Source: Bacillus andreraoultii
GTDB lineage: Bacteria > Bacillota > Bacilli > Bacillales > Caldibacillaceae
Length of the DNA: 64,000 nt
Assembly (NCBI RefSeq): GCF_001244735.1
Contig: NZ_LN868937.1
Span: 2,285,955-2,349,954 of the forward strand
Direction of reading: 5' to 3'
Shown here: positions 1 through 8,274 of the stretch, piece by piece
Layout: the number at the start of each line of letters is the position of its first letter
How positions within the stretch are numbered: position 1 is the stretch's first letter
The notes under the pieces: generated by a model
What the model was told of the DNA's origin: nothing
The model's input: only the letters and a program-made list of their open reading frames with translations
Databases searched by the model: none
Made by a program: the position numbers and the translations under genes

Positions 1-244
1 CCTGTAATAAAGCTTCTATTTTACGGCCGGAAAACACGGATTGCGTATATCCACACAAAATGACTTTCAACATCATACGAGGATGATACGCGGGACGGCC
101 GGTTTGTCGTATGAAGTCCTCGAAAGCTTCTTCGGGAATACTCTCGACAAGATCATTGATCGCAAAAGCAATATCGTTTTCTTTCAACTTAATTTCTAAA
201 TTTAGCGGTAAAACTACTTGATTCATGTTATAATGTTTAAACAT
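1..244 (-). CDS. IS1182-family transposase, N-terminal part (runs off the window)
   Basis: The first 81 codons of a transposase are present, starting at ATG 244 behind GGAGGTG. The reading includes NMNQVVLPLNLEIKL, then AINDLVESIPEEAFEDF, then RPAYHPRMMLKVILCGYTQS, which I recognise as the N-terminal domain of IS1182/IS5-type transposases. This domain precedes the DDE catalytic core, which is outside the window, so I cannot say whether the enzyme is intact. GC content in 60-130 (gacggccggtttgtcg) is higher than in the surrounding genes, consistent with a mobile origin. It acts on its own element's ends. Confidence 0.85.
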   Translation of the reverse strand, partial: MFKHYNMNQVVLPLNLEIKLKENDIAFAINDLVESIPEEAFEDFIRQTGRPAYHPRMMLKVILCGYTQSVFSGRKIEALLQ

Positions 245-300
245 AAGGGCACCTCCAAAATTATTGTTTCGTCACTTTAATTTTATCAAAAGGTGCCCTT
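245..300 (-). promoter_or_regulatory. Transposase leader hairpin masking the ribosome binding site
   Basis: AAGGGCACCT (245-254) and AGGTGCCCTT (291-300) form a perfect 10-bp inverted repeat separated by 36 nt. In a minus-strand transcript entering from outside, the upstream arm would pair with the GGAGGTG ribosome site just before ATG 244. A possible internal promoter (TTGATA near 284-289, AATAAT-like -10) lies in the loop, so transcripts made by the element itself would lack one arm. The pairing is seen; the regulatory role is inferred by analogy with IS10/IS50. Confidence 0.55.
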
Positions 301-324
301 TTTGTTTACTAGAATTGTGACAAA

Positions 325-370
325 AAAGGCGTTGGGTCTACACTTTTTAGTGTAAGCTCCAACGCCTTAA
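325..370. terminator. Bidirectional terminator-like hairpin at the IS end
   Basis: GGCGTTGG (328-335) pairs with CCAACGCC (359-366), and the loop contains a smaller CTACAC/GTGTAAG pairing. A-rich and T-rich flanks on both sides make it a plausible terminator in either direction. It would shield the transposase from host transcription arriving from the spoVM side. Confidence 0.6.
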
Positions 371-402
371 TTTTTATTTTACTGGAGTTTTGTCCCAGCC
401 TC

Positions 403-520
403 TTTTTAGCTAATAGGAAGGCTCTAGCAGCTAGATCAAAGCCGAAAAACACAACTCTCTTTCTTATCAAGCGAACTCTAGTTTTTCGTTTCGCCTAAAG
501 GCTTAAGCCGTGAGTTTTCT
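403..520 (-). repeat. Intergenic repeat family, copy G (internally deleted)
   Basis: Read on the minus strand this contains GAAAACTC, then CTAGAGTTCGCTTGATAAG, then TTTTTCGGCTTTGATCTAGC, and ends CCTATTAGCTAAAAAG, matching the other copies in this window. It lacks the central palindrome and the GTAGAAATT arm between CCTTC and CTATTAGC. Its distal end directly touches the IS boundary at 402. Confidence 0.75.
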
Positions 521-540
521 TTATTCTTTATATACAAAAG

Positions 541-570
541 AAAAACCTTTGCTAAACATTAACAAAGGCT
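541..570 (-). terminator. Terminator after spoVM
   Basis: On the minus strand CCTTTGTTAA and TTTAGCAAAGG form a stem followed by TTTTTCTTTTG. It lies 22 nt past the spoVM stop and closes the thiN-spoVM end of the operon. Confidence 0.65.
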
Positions 571-591
571 TCAAATACTTGTCAATATGTG

Positions 592-672
592 TTAATCTTT
601 TTTAAATGTCCCCAGTATTGCACGTATAAAACCTCCAAGAAATTTCGGTAACTTAATTGTGTAAAATTTCAC
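592..672 (-). CDS. spoVM: SpoVM, small membrane-curvature sensing sporulation peptide
   Basis: This is a 26-residue open frame starting with GTG at 672 behind GGGGAGGG (spacing about 8). It reads MKFYTIKLPKFLGG followed by FIRAILGTFKKD, nearly the B. subtilis SpoVM as I remember it. SpoVM is an amphipathic helix that binds the convex forespore membrane in the mother cell, anchors SpoIVA for coat assembly and is an inhibitor/substrate of FtsH. The proline after the first helical turn (Pro9), known to matter for localisation, is present. Its position after thiN is the same as in B. subtilis. It is too short for routine gene finders. Confidence 0.95.
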   Translation of the reverse strand: MKFYTIKLPKFLGGFIRAILGTFKKD

Positions 673-725
673 TGAACATTCCCTCCCCAATTACAAAAAC
701 ATTGGATTCCATATTCATTCAGGCG

Positions 726-753
726 ACTATCCGAATATATTCATATAATATTC
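726..753 (-). promoter_or_regulatory. Possible sigma-E type promoter for spoVM
   Basis: On the minus strand GAATATT (747-753) fits the sigma-E -35 pattern. It is followed after 13 nt by CGGATAGT (726-733), a poor match to the usual CATACAAT -10. spoVM is sigma-E dependent in B. subtilis. This is a weak candidate only. Confidence 0.3.
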
Positions 754-801
754 TCGATATATCCGAAAAGTACAATTCAATAAAAAAATAGGCTTGTTTT
801 T

Positions 802-1455
802 CTATAAATCATTACTTCTTATTACTAATAATATGCCTTTTGAAAATGAATAAGTACCATAATTATAAATAAGTTCATTACTTATACATAGTGTTGAACC
901 AAAGAAAATATGACGATTATTTAATGGATATTTAAAACCATCTAGCGTCAAATTTTCTACATTCTTTGTAATTGGAATAAAGGATATATACTGCTTATCT
1001 GGGAGTCTTTTTATTTTATACGTTCCAGGTTGCTTAACTTCAATTAAGTTCTTTCGGTCAATCATTTCAAACGCTATATGTTCATTTCTTTCCTTTAAAT
1101 TTATTAGAAAAAACAAGTTACCTAAAAAATGATCCAATCTTCCACCAGTTGCCCCAAAGATTCGTATTCTATTCGGGTTATATGAAAATGCAAGAGTTAG
1201 AGCTAATTCCATATCCGTTTCATCTTTTTCAGGAGGATGTTTTTCAATATTTATATTTTTTTCTTTTAATAGGTCATATTCCTCAGCTGTAATGGAATCA
1301 AAATCTCCAACCGCTATATCTGGTATGAATCCGTAATTTAATAAATGAATATTCCCTCGATCCACACCAACCCAAATAATATCTCCCTCTTCTTTATATT
1401 CACTCAAATTAGGTAGATAAAATTCAGGTCCGCCTGCAACGATATGGACAATCAT
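802..1455 (-). CDS. thiN: Thiamine pyrophosphokinase
   Basis: A 217-residue cytoplasmic protein of the ThiN/YloS family, which transfers pyrophosphate from ATP to thiamine to make thiamine diphosphate. Visible marks are the N-terminal VAGGPEFYLP, WVGVDRG, the metal/ATP motif AVGDFDS (about residues 48-54), KDETDMELAL, and GATGGRLDHFLGN (about 99-111), all typical of the family. Its start overlaps the rpe stop by 4 nt (ATGA), so the two are probably translationally coupled. Length is normal. It is the last large gene of the rsgA-rpe-thiN block, with spoVM just downstream. Confidence 0.95.
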   Translation of the reverse strand: MIVHIVAGGPEFYLPNLSEYKEEGDIIWVGVDRGNIHLLNYGFIPDIAVGDFDSITAEEYDLLKEKNINIEKHPPEKDETDMELALTLAFSYNPNRIRIFGATGGRLDHFLGNLFFLINLKERNEHIAFEMIDRKNLIEVKQPGTYKIKRLPDKQYISFIPITKNVENLTLDGFKYPLNNRHIFFGSTLCISNELIYNYGTYSFSKGILLVIRSNDL

Positions 1456-2114
1456 TGATAATCACTTTCTACTGCGCGAATTAAGTTAATTGCTTGTTTC
1501 CGGTCTTTGTTATTGAATATAAAGGAACCCGCCACTAACACATCAACACCATGCTCTATACAAAGCTTGGCTGTTTCAGCGTTAATTCCTCCATCTACTT
1601 CAATTTCAAAAGACAATCCTAACTCATCTTTCCACCGCTTAATTTGATCAATTTTATTTAAAACATTTGGAATAAATGATTGGCCACCGAAACCTGGGTT
1701 TACAGTCATTAGCAAAACAAGATCAATATCTTGTAAAATATCACGAACCATTTCAACCGGTGTTGCTGGATTTAGAACAACACCTGCCTTAATACCTGAC
1801 TCTTTAATCTGATAAATCGTTCGATGTAGATGAGTGCAACTTTCTACATGTACAGAAATGATATCAGCTCCTGCATTCACAAAATGTTGTACAAAGTTCT
1901 CTGGATGTTCAATCATTAGATGAACATCAAATGGCAAAGAAGTAACCGGACGGATTGCTTCAACGATTAATGGTCCGATTGTTATATTAGGGACAAATTG
2001 TCCATCCATTACATCAATATGTATATAATCCGCCCCTCCTTGTTCAACATCTTTTACTTCTTGGCCTAACTTTGAAAAGTCTGCTGATAAAATTGATGGT
2101 GCAATTTTTATCAT
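1452..2114 (-). CDS. rpe: Ribulose-phosphate 3-epimerase
   Basis: A 220-residue TIM-barrel enzyme interconverting ribulose 5-phosphate and xylulose 5-phosphate in the pentose phosphate pathway. Family motifs are complete: KIAPSILSADF at the N-terminus, HIDVMDGQFVPNIT with metal ligands His and Asp (about 32-45), HLMIEHPE, MTVNPGFGGQSF (about 136-147), EVDGGIN (about 172-178) and the phosphate-binding LVAGSFIF. It overlaps thiN and rsgA by 4 nt each, which indicates one coupled transcription unit. The start is ATG 2114. Confidence 0.96.
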   Translation of the reverse strand: MIKIAPSILSADFSKLGQEVKDVEQGGADYIHIDVMDGQFVPNITIGPLIVEAIRPVTSLPFDVHLMIEHPENFVQHFVNAGADIISVHVESCTHLHRTIYQIKESGIKAGVVLNPATPVEMVRDILQDIDLVLLMTVNPGFGGQSFIPNVLNKIDQIKRWKDELGLSFEIEVDGGINAETAKLCIEHGVDVLVAGSFIFNNKDRKQAINLIRAVESDYQ

Positions 2115-2998
2115 CTTTCATACCTCGGCTTTCTTTGTCTAATTTCCTCTAAAAAGGATAAATAGTGTTCATAGCGATATGTTTTTATCTCATCTTTTAT
2201 AACAGCTTCTTTAATTGCACAACCAGGTTCTTTTACATGCAGGCAACCCCGAAATTTGCAGTCATTAATACGGGTCTTCATTTCTGGAAAATAAAAGGTT
2301 AACTCTTCTAGCTCAATATTTTTAAAATCAAGTGAACTGAATCCAGGTGTGTCTGCAACTAGGCCCTCGGCTATTTCTATTAATTCCACATGTCTTGTCG
2401 TGTGCTTTCCTCTTCCTAAGTGTTTTGAAATTGCGTTAGTTTCAAGTTCAAGCTCTGGTCGAAGTGCATTGAGTAGAGACGATTTTCCGACACCTGACTG
2501 TCCAGCAAAAACCGATATCTTGTCTTTTAAAATCGGCGTAATTTGATCCATTCCATCTCCTTTTTTTGAAGATGTGACTACTACTTGATAGCCTATTGAT
2601 TCATAGTCATGAACATATTTTTCAATCACATCTACGTCGCTATCTTCAGTTAAATCCATTTTAGTAATGACTATAACAGGTTGTATGTGATTCGATTCAA
2701 TTAATACTAAAAAGCGATCTAGTAATGCAGAATTAAAGTCTGGATTTTTTGCAGAGAATATTAATATTGCTTGATCAACATTTGCTACAGGTGGCCGAAT
2801 TAATTCATTTTGCCGCTCTTTAATTTCTAGAATATACCCTTCCTTATTATTTTCAGCAAGAAACTCAACATCATCTCCTACTAATGGTGTGATTTTATTT
2901 TTTCGGAAAACTCCTCTACCACGGCATTGATATATTCCATCCTCACTTTTAACATAATAAAAACCACTTAATGCTTTTATAATCTTTCCTTCCGGCAT
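2111..2998 (-). CDS. rsgA: Ribosome small-subunit maturation GTPase RsgA (YloQ/CpgA)
   Basis: A 295-residue circularly permuted GTPase that checks late 30S assembly. An N-terminal OB fold (about 1-65) precedes the G domain, whose motifs occur in permuted order: G4 ITKMD (about 110-114), G1 GQSGVGKSS (about 166-174) and G3 ADTPGFSSLD (about 215-224). A C-terminal zinc knuckle follows, with Cys247, Cys252, His254 and Cys260 (approximate positions). In B. subtilis this protein is a PrkC substrate, and prkC is the next gene upstream here too. It overlaps rpe by 4 nt. Confidence 0.96.
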   Translation of the reverse strand: MPEGKIIKALSGFYYVKSEDGIYQCRGRGVFRKNKITPLVGDDVEFLAENNKEGYILEIKERQNELIRPPVANVDQAILIFSAKNPDFNSALLDRFLVLIESNHIQPVIVITKMDLTEDSDVDVIEKYVHDYESIGYQVVVTSSKKGDGMDQITPILKDKISVFAGQSGVGKSSLLNALRPELELETNAISKHLGRGKHTTRHVELIEIAEGLVADTPGFSSLDFKNIELEELTFYFPEMKTRINDCKFRGCLHVKEPGCAIKEAVIKDEIKTYRYEHYLSFLEEIRQRKPRYER

Positions 2999-3175
2999 AG
3001 CATCACCCTTTTAATTAATAGTCACCTAGATGTTATATGTTCATATTGATTGAGGATTAGTAAATCTCGTCGTAAAAGTACTGCTATTAATCACCTATAT
3101 CGTACTATATAAGATTTAAATCATTTATTGTCTAAAATTAATTACTTGAAAACAATATTTAAAAGCCGATAAATA

Positions 3176-5143
3176 TTAATAAGGAACAACTTGATCTTGA
3201 ACAACTTGATCGTCAACAACTACTTTATACCGAGCACTGGAATTCGGTTGAATCACTAAATCAAATCGTTTTCTCGTCGTTTCAGTCATATCAAACGTAT
3301 CATAAGGCTCAGAAAGTTGGTGATTCATATCCTCAATAAAAATTTGAACATGTTGTGACTGATTTTCCTCTGGATTACCAGTATAGACAATTGAAATATC
3401 GATTGTAACGGTTTTTGGAGGTATTTCTTCTTTTCCTTTTGATATTTCAACTTCAACCGTTGTACCTTTCTTCAATGCAGTTCCTGGCTTTTTATTTTGA
3501 CTTATCACACGTCCCTCAGGCACCGTGTCATGATACTTTTCAGTAACGTTAATATTAATTCCATTAGATTCTGCATATTTTTTTAATTCATCCATTGTAT
3601 AATTCGATAAGTTAGCTAAAGAAAATGTTCTTACTCCCTTACTTACAGTAAGAACTAATACTGTATCTTCAGGTACAATTTCTTCATTCGGAGCCGGATC
3701 CTGATCAATTATTGTTCCAGCTTCACGTTCATTATATTCTTCATTTATTTCTATATTTTTAAACTTAATAGAACCTTCCTCTAGTGTCTTTTCCACATCA
3801 TCGAGTTGCTTACCACGAAAATCGTCCAAAGTAATCGTCTTTTTCCCTGTACTAACATAAATAGTAACTGGTGTACCTTGTACTTTCATTCTACCAGCTT
3901 TCGGATTTGTCTTAATCACATAATTATTTTGAATTTCATCATCTGGCTGTTTGATTGTTTCACCAATATCAAATTTCGCCTTTTCTAATGTATCAATGGC
4001 GTCTTCTAAACTCATATTTCTAACATCAGGCACTTCTACGTCTTTACTTCCAAATATATCGGTTGTTACTAATAGAACCCCGAACAAAATGATGAAAAGA
4101 GAAATTAAAACTAGTACAAGAGGCCATCTCTTCTTTTTCTTCTTTTTATCATTTTTACTTTTCTTAATATTGTTCTTCTTTTCGTTTTTTACTTTCTTTT
4201 CTTTTTCTTTCATTGCCTCGCTTTGAATCGGTTCTTCTACATTTTTAGGCTCTTTAATAACTGGAAGCACTTTTGTCGCTTCTTCATCTACTGGTAATAC
4301 AAATGCCGGTTCATTGAGTCGATCAGGCTCTAAACAAGTTAATAAATCTTCTCTTAATTCTTCTACATCGTTGTATCGATAAATCGGATCTTTTGCGGTT
4401 GCTTTTAAAATAATATTTTCAATGCTTTGTGGTATCGAAGGATTCCAATTTCTAGGGTGAGGCGTTTCAGATTGTAAATGTTTTAGTGCAATAGAGACGG
4501 CTGATTCCCCTGAAAAAGGGAGTCGTCCTGTAAGCAACTCAAATAGGACAATACCTAAAGAATAAATATCTGATTTTTTTGTTGCTAACCTTCCCCGGGC
4601 TTGTTCTGGTGAAATATAGTGAACAGAACCTAATACCGAATTTGTTTGAGTAATTGTAGTTGATGTTAATGCAACAGCAATACCAAAATCCGTAATTTTT
4701 ACATTTCCCTTTTTATCAATTAGAATATTTTGCGGTTTAATATCCCGATGAATAATATTATTTTGATGTGCATGACTAATTGCAGACGTAATTTGTAACG
4801 CAATATCCACTACTTTTTCAATTGGAATCGGAAAGTGATTTTGAATAAATTGCTTTAATGTTTCTCCTTCAACATATTCCATCACTATATAATAAATATT
4901 ATCTTCCTCACCAACATCAAAAATATTAACAATATTTGGATGTACTAAACTTGTCACTGATTGTGCCTCACGGTGAAAACGACGAATAAGTTCATCATCA
5001 TTAGCGAAATCAAGGCGTAATACTTTGACCGCGACATCTCTATCAAGAATCATGTCACGAGCAAGATAAACATTAGCCATTCCACCGCTACCAACGAATT
5101 TGATAATCTTGTAACGATCATTGATTCTTTTACCAATGAGCAT
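3176..5143 (-). CDS. prkC: Membrane Ser/Thr protein kinase PrkC with PASTA domains
   Basis: A 655-residue sensor kinase. Residues about 11-270 are a Hanks-type kinase with the glycine loop GSGGMANVY, VAVKVL lysine, catalytic HRDIKPQN and DFG metal site. A long linker ends in a lysine run just before one transmembrane helix (about 342-365). Outside the membrane come three PASTA repeats, which in this family bind muropeptide fragments, and a C-terminal Ig-like module. In B. subtilis PrkC triggers germination in response to peptidoglycan and phosphorylates translation and wall proteins. Its start shares 1 nt with the prpC stop (TAATG), giving the usual kinase-phosphatase pair. Confidence 0.96.
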   Translation of the reverse strand: MLIGKRINDRYKIIKFVGSGGMANVYLARDMILDRDVAVKVLRLDFANDDELIRRFHREAQSVTSLVHPNIVNIFDVGEEDNIYYIVMEYVEGETLKQFIQNHFPIPIEKVVDIALQITSAISHAHQNNIIHRDIKPQNILIDKKGNVKITDFGIAVALTSTTITQTNSVLGSVHYISPEQARGRLATKKSDIYSLGIVLFELLTGRLPFSGESAVSIALKHLQSETPHPRNWNPSIPQSIENIILKATAKDPIYRYNDVEELREDLLTCLEPDRLNEPAFVLPVDEEATKVLPVIKEPKNVEEPIQSEAMKEKEKKVKNEKKNNIKKSKNDKKKKKKRWPLVLVLISLFIILFGVLLVTTDIFGSKDVEVPDVRNMSLEDAIDTLEKAKFDIGETIKQPDDEIQNNYVIKTNPKAGRMKVQGTPVTIYVSTGKKTITLDDFRGKQLDDVEKTLEEGSIKFKNIEINEEYNEREAGTIIDQDPAPNEEIVPEDTVLVLTVSKGVRTFSLANLSNYTMDELKKYAESNGININVTEKYHDTVPEGRVISQNKKPGTALKKGTTVEVEISKGKEEIPPKTVTIDISIVYTGNPEENQSQHVQIFIEDMNHQLSEPYDTFDMTETTRKRFDLVIQPNSSARYKVVVDDQVVQDQVVPY

Positions 5144-5898
5144 TAGTCATCACCTGCTTTCAGATGATCCTTATAAATGATCGCCAGTGTAATATTATCT
5201 TCTCCACCATTATCATTGGCCATTTGAATAAGTCGATCAGCTTTTTCAGCTAAATCTTGTTCGGTTTTTAAAACTTCTTTAATTTCTGAATCAGATACTT
5301 TATTCGATAAACCGTCTGTACATAATATAATGTAGTCTCCCACTTCTAGTTCAACTGTCACTGTATCGATTTGAACAGCAGGTTCCGTTCCTAATGCTCG
5401 AAGTAATACATTTTTTCGTGGGTGATGTTCAGCATCCTCTTTCGAAATTTGACCACTTTTCACAAGTTCATTAACTAAAGAGTGATCATCTGTTAATTGT
5501 TGAAACCCATGGCTATTTAGTATGTAACATCTACTGTCACCAATATGGGCAACAGTTACGAAGTTTTCAGTACAAAGGGCGGCAACGAATGTCGTGCCCA
5601 TTCCTTTACATTCTGGGTTCTCATTTGCATAATGATAAATTTTTTCGTTAATCATTTGTATTGAATTCGTAAACCATTCGATTGCATTCTCGGCAGTGGT
5701 AATTTTCGGTTGGTCGGTTTCCCATAACTGTTGTATTAATTCTATTGTCATCCTACTAGCTACATCACCAGCAAGGTGTCCTCCCATCCCATCGGCAACG
5801 ACAGCGAGTGAATTCCCGTCGTTATCTGTAAAAATACCAACATGGTCTTCATTATGGTTTCTAACTTTACCTCGATCTGTACGACAGACAACTTTCAT
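5143..5898 (-). CDS. prpC: PP2C-type protein phosphatase (PrpC/Stp)
   Basis: A 251-residue cytoplasmic PPM/PP2C phosphatase that reverses PrkC phosphorylation. Motifs seen are DRGKVRNHNEDHVG, VADGMGGHLAGDVAS (metal-binding Asp, about 35-49), GMGTTFVAAL, HIGDSRCY, LTDDHSLVNELVKSG, LCTDGLSNKVSD and GGEDNIT (last metal Asp). Length is normal for the family. It is coupled to prkC by a 1-nt overlap and lies 70 nt after rsmB. In B. subtilis rlmN sits in that gap; here it is missing. Confidence 0.96.
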   Translation of the reverse strand: MKVVCRTDRGKVRNHNEDHVGIFTDNDGNSLAVVADGMGGHLAGDVASRMTIELIQQLWETDQPKITTAENAIEWFTNSIQMINEKIYHYANENPECKGMGTTFVAALCTENFVTVAHIGDSRCYILNSHGFQQLTDDHSLVNELVKSGQISKEDAEHHPRKNVLLRALGTEPAVQIDTVTVELEVGDYIILCTDGLSNKVSDSEIKEVLKTEQDLAEKADRLIQMANDNGGEDNITLAIIYKDHLKAGDD

Positions 5899-5968
5899 AA
5901 TTTCACCTCAATTGTCATGCTTCTTCCTCCGTATACCTATTAATTTATTTATCCTTCTAATACAAAAG

Positions 5969-7309
5969 TTACACTTTCTTTTTTAAGCATGCAATATAAA
6001 AACCATCACTTTTTACATCTTGAGGCAAAATTTCGATTTCAAATTGATTTACAAATGGTTTTATTGCTTTAGGTATACGATTTAGTAACGATTCATCACC
6101 TTGAAATTCCGGATGTTCTTGTAAAAAGTTACGGATAAGATGCTGATTTTCTTCTTTATCAACGGTACATGTACTATAGACTAAAGTACCACCGTTTTTC
6201 AATAATGTTGCTGCGTTGTTTAATAATTGCGATTGAATTCTTGTTAAATTGATTATATCTTGTTCTGTTTTCGTATATTTTATATCGGGTTTCCTTTTTA
6301 AAACACCTAATCCCGAACATGGAGCATCAATCAGAATGCGATCAAACGATTCTTTTTCAAAGTGATCCGTTACTGTACGGCTATCCATCTGTCTTGCACG
6401 TATATTTGATAGGCCTAATCTCGTTGCATTTTCAATAATTAATTTTACTTTATGATCATGTAAATCTAGTGCAACAATCTCACCTTTATTTTTCATTCTT
6501 TCTGCCATATGTGTTGTTTTACCACCCGGTGCCGCACATGCATCTAATATTCGTTCCCCTTCTTTAGGGTCAACAGCATAGGCGACAAGCATCGAACTCT
6601 CATCTTGAATCGTAATATATCCTTCTTGAAAAGCTTTTGACTTCACTAAGTTCCCTTTTTTTGCCTTTATAGCAACTGGAACATAAGAACTCTGCTCTAC
6701 TAGAAAATCTTCCGATGCGAGCTTTTCTAAAATTCCATCCAAATCCGTTCTTTCAAGATTAATCCGTGCTGTTTGTTTTGCTGTTTGTAAATTTTCTTCA
6801 CACATAGCTTTCGTTTTCTCATATCCATATTGGTCAATCCACCTACTTACAAGCCAAGTTGGGTGGCTCGTTTCGATGGATAGTTTTTCTATTGGATTTT
6901 TAATTAAACTAGTAGATGGAACCCCTTGTCGTTGAATTGTACGTAAAACGCCATTAACAAAACCGCTAATTCCTTTATTGCCACGCTTTTTTGCAATTTT
7001 GACAGCTTCATTTATAATAGCATGATCTGGGATTTTATCTAAGTAAACCATTTGATAAACAGAAAGACGCAATAGTTGTCGAACCCAAAGATCTATACGT
7101 TTCTGTTTTTTTATAAAAGATTCAATGAAATAATCAAGCGTAATTTTTCTTTGTAATGTTCCATAACATAGTTCTGTAAGAAGATTCGCATCTACATGTG
7201 AAAATTTATTTTTTTCTATCGTTGTATTTAATAGTAAGTTGCTATAGGCACCATTTTTTTCAACAATTTCAAGAATTTCTAGTGCAGCTTCACGTACTGT
7301 TTTACTCAT
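5969..7309 (-). CDS. rsmB: 16S rRNA m5C967 methyltransferase RsmB
   Basis: A 446-residue protein with an N-terminal NusB-like RNA-binding domain (about 1-140) and a C-terminal Rossmann methyltransferase. The SAM loop [16 protein letters not shown], the DAPCSGLG motif and the catalytic cysteine in [10 protein letters not shown] are all present, which identifies an RNA (cytosine-5) methyltransferase of the RsmB/Sun class. The start is ATG 7309 behind GGGAGG and overlaps the fmt stop by 8 nt. It belongs to the coaBC-priA-fmt-rsmB run. Confidence 0.95.
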   Translation of the reverse strand: MSKTVREAALEILEIVEKNGAYSNLLLNTTIEKNKFSHVDANLLTELCYGTLQRKITLDYFIESFIKKQKRIDLWVRQLLRLSVYQMVYLDKIPDHAIINEAVKIAKKRGNKGISGFVNGVLRTIQRQGVPSTSLIKNPIEKLSIETSHPTWLVSRWIDQYGYEKTKAMCEENLQTAKQTARINLERTDLDGILEKLASEDFLVEQSSYVPVAIKAKKGNLVKSKAFQEGYITIQDESSMLVAYAVDPKEGERILDACAAPGGKTTHMAERMKNKGEIVALDLHDHKVKLIIENATRLGLSNIRARQMDSRTVTDHFEKESFDRILIDAPCSGLGVLKRKPDIKYTKTEQDIINLTRIQSQLLNNAATLLKNGGTLVYSTCTVDKEENQHLIRNFLQEHPEFQGDESLLNRIPKAIKPFVNQFEIEILPQDVKSDGFYIACLKKKV

Positions 7310-8252
7310 TATTTCCTCCCAACTTTTTACCTAACAAATCATGGTTCCCTTGTAAAAATTGCTCAGCAAACATTCGTTTTTTACCTGCAGGTTGTAATTC
7401 AGTAATCTTTATTGCCGTATCATCACCAGTAGAAACAATAAAACCGTCTTTTTCAATTGAAATAATCGTTCCTGGTTTATCTTTTGTACTTTTATCAACT
7501 ATTTTTTCTCCCCACCAAACTTTTAATGTTCTTCCGTCTAATGTGGTATGGGCAACCGGCCATGGATTGAGTCCACGAATTTGGTTATAAATGTCTTCCC
7601 CTCGATTATTCCAATCAATTTTTTCTTGATCACGTTTAATATTAGAAGCAAATGTAGCATCTTCATCATTCTGTTTAATGGGTGTAATTTCCCCTTCAAT
7701 AAGTCTTGGTAATGTATTACTTAATAATTTAGCACCAGCAATACTCAATTTGTCATGTAAAGTTCCAACCGTATCCTTCTCATCAATGGGTACAACAGTT
7801 TGAGTTAATATATCTCCCGCATCTAATTTTTCAACCATATACATAATTGTTATACCTGTTTGTCTTTTCCCCTCAATAATAGCATAGTGAATAGGGGCAC
7901 CTCCCCTTAATTCTGGAAGTAGCGAGGCATGAACATTTATGCAACCATGTTTTGGAGCGTCAAGAAGCTCTTTTGGTAAAATTTGACCGTACGCAGCAGT
8001 AATAATTAAATCAGGATTTAAATTCAAAATTTCCTGAATGGCATTCTCACTTCTTAATTTTTCTGGTTGAAAAATTGGAATCCCATGTTTTTCCGCCTCT
8101 ACTTTAATTGGTGGCGGAGTTATGATTCGTTTCCTACCTACTGGACGATCTGGTTGAGTTACAACACCAATTACGTCGTATCCATCCTTAATTATTTGTT
8201 GTAAGATAGGTACTGAAAAATCTGGTGTACCCATAAAAACGATTTTTGTCAT
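7302..8252 (-). CDS. fmt: Methionyl-tRNA formyltransferase
   Basis: A 316-residue enzyme that formylates initiator Met-tRNA from 10-formyl-tetrahydrofolate. Seen are the N-terminal [14 protein letters not shown], the catalytic core [20 protein letters not shown] (Asn, His; about 107-127), [17 protein letters not shown] with the essential Asp, and the C-terminal OB-like domain with [10 protein letters not shown]. In B. subtilis the peptide deformylase gene def lies between priA and fmt; here only 22 nt separate them, so the def partner is not in the operon. Confidence 0.96.
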   Translation of the reverse strand: MTKIVFMGTPDFSVPILQQIIKDGYDVIGVVTQPDRPVGRKRIITPPPIKVEAEKHGIPIFQPEKLRSENAIQEILNLNPDLIITAAYGQILPKELLDAPKHGCINVHASLLPELRGGAPIHYAIIEGKRQTGITIMYMVEKLDAGDILTQTVVPIDEKDTVGTLHDKLSIAGAKLLSNTLPRLIEGEITPIKQNDEDATFASNIKRDQEKIDWNNRGEDIYNQIRGLNPWPVAHTTLDGRTLKVWWGEKIVDKSTKDKPGTIISIEKDGFIVSTGDDTAIKITELQPAGKKRMFAEQFLQGNHDLLGKKLGGNNE

Positions 8253-8274
8253 CTGCGAATACCCTCATTTCTTT

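Larger units (their letters stand above)
1..402 (-). mobile_element. Truncated end of an IS1182-like insertion sequence
   Basis: This is the transposase-start end of an insertion sequence that runs off the left edge of the window. The outer boundary is placed at 402 because the minus strand there reads GAGGCTGGGACAAAACTCC, which looks like an IS terminal inverted repeat. Inside it lie a strong hairpin (325-370), a leader that can hide the transposase ribosome site (245-300), and the transposase start. The other end and any target duplication are outside the window, so the boundary is inferred. Confidence 0.7.

Noticed and set aside
3951-4226. Plus-strand frame opposite prkC rich in Phe, Leu and Ser
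   Set aside because: It is the complement of the kinase's lysine-rich juxtamembrane region and membrane helix.
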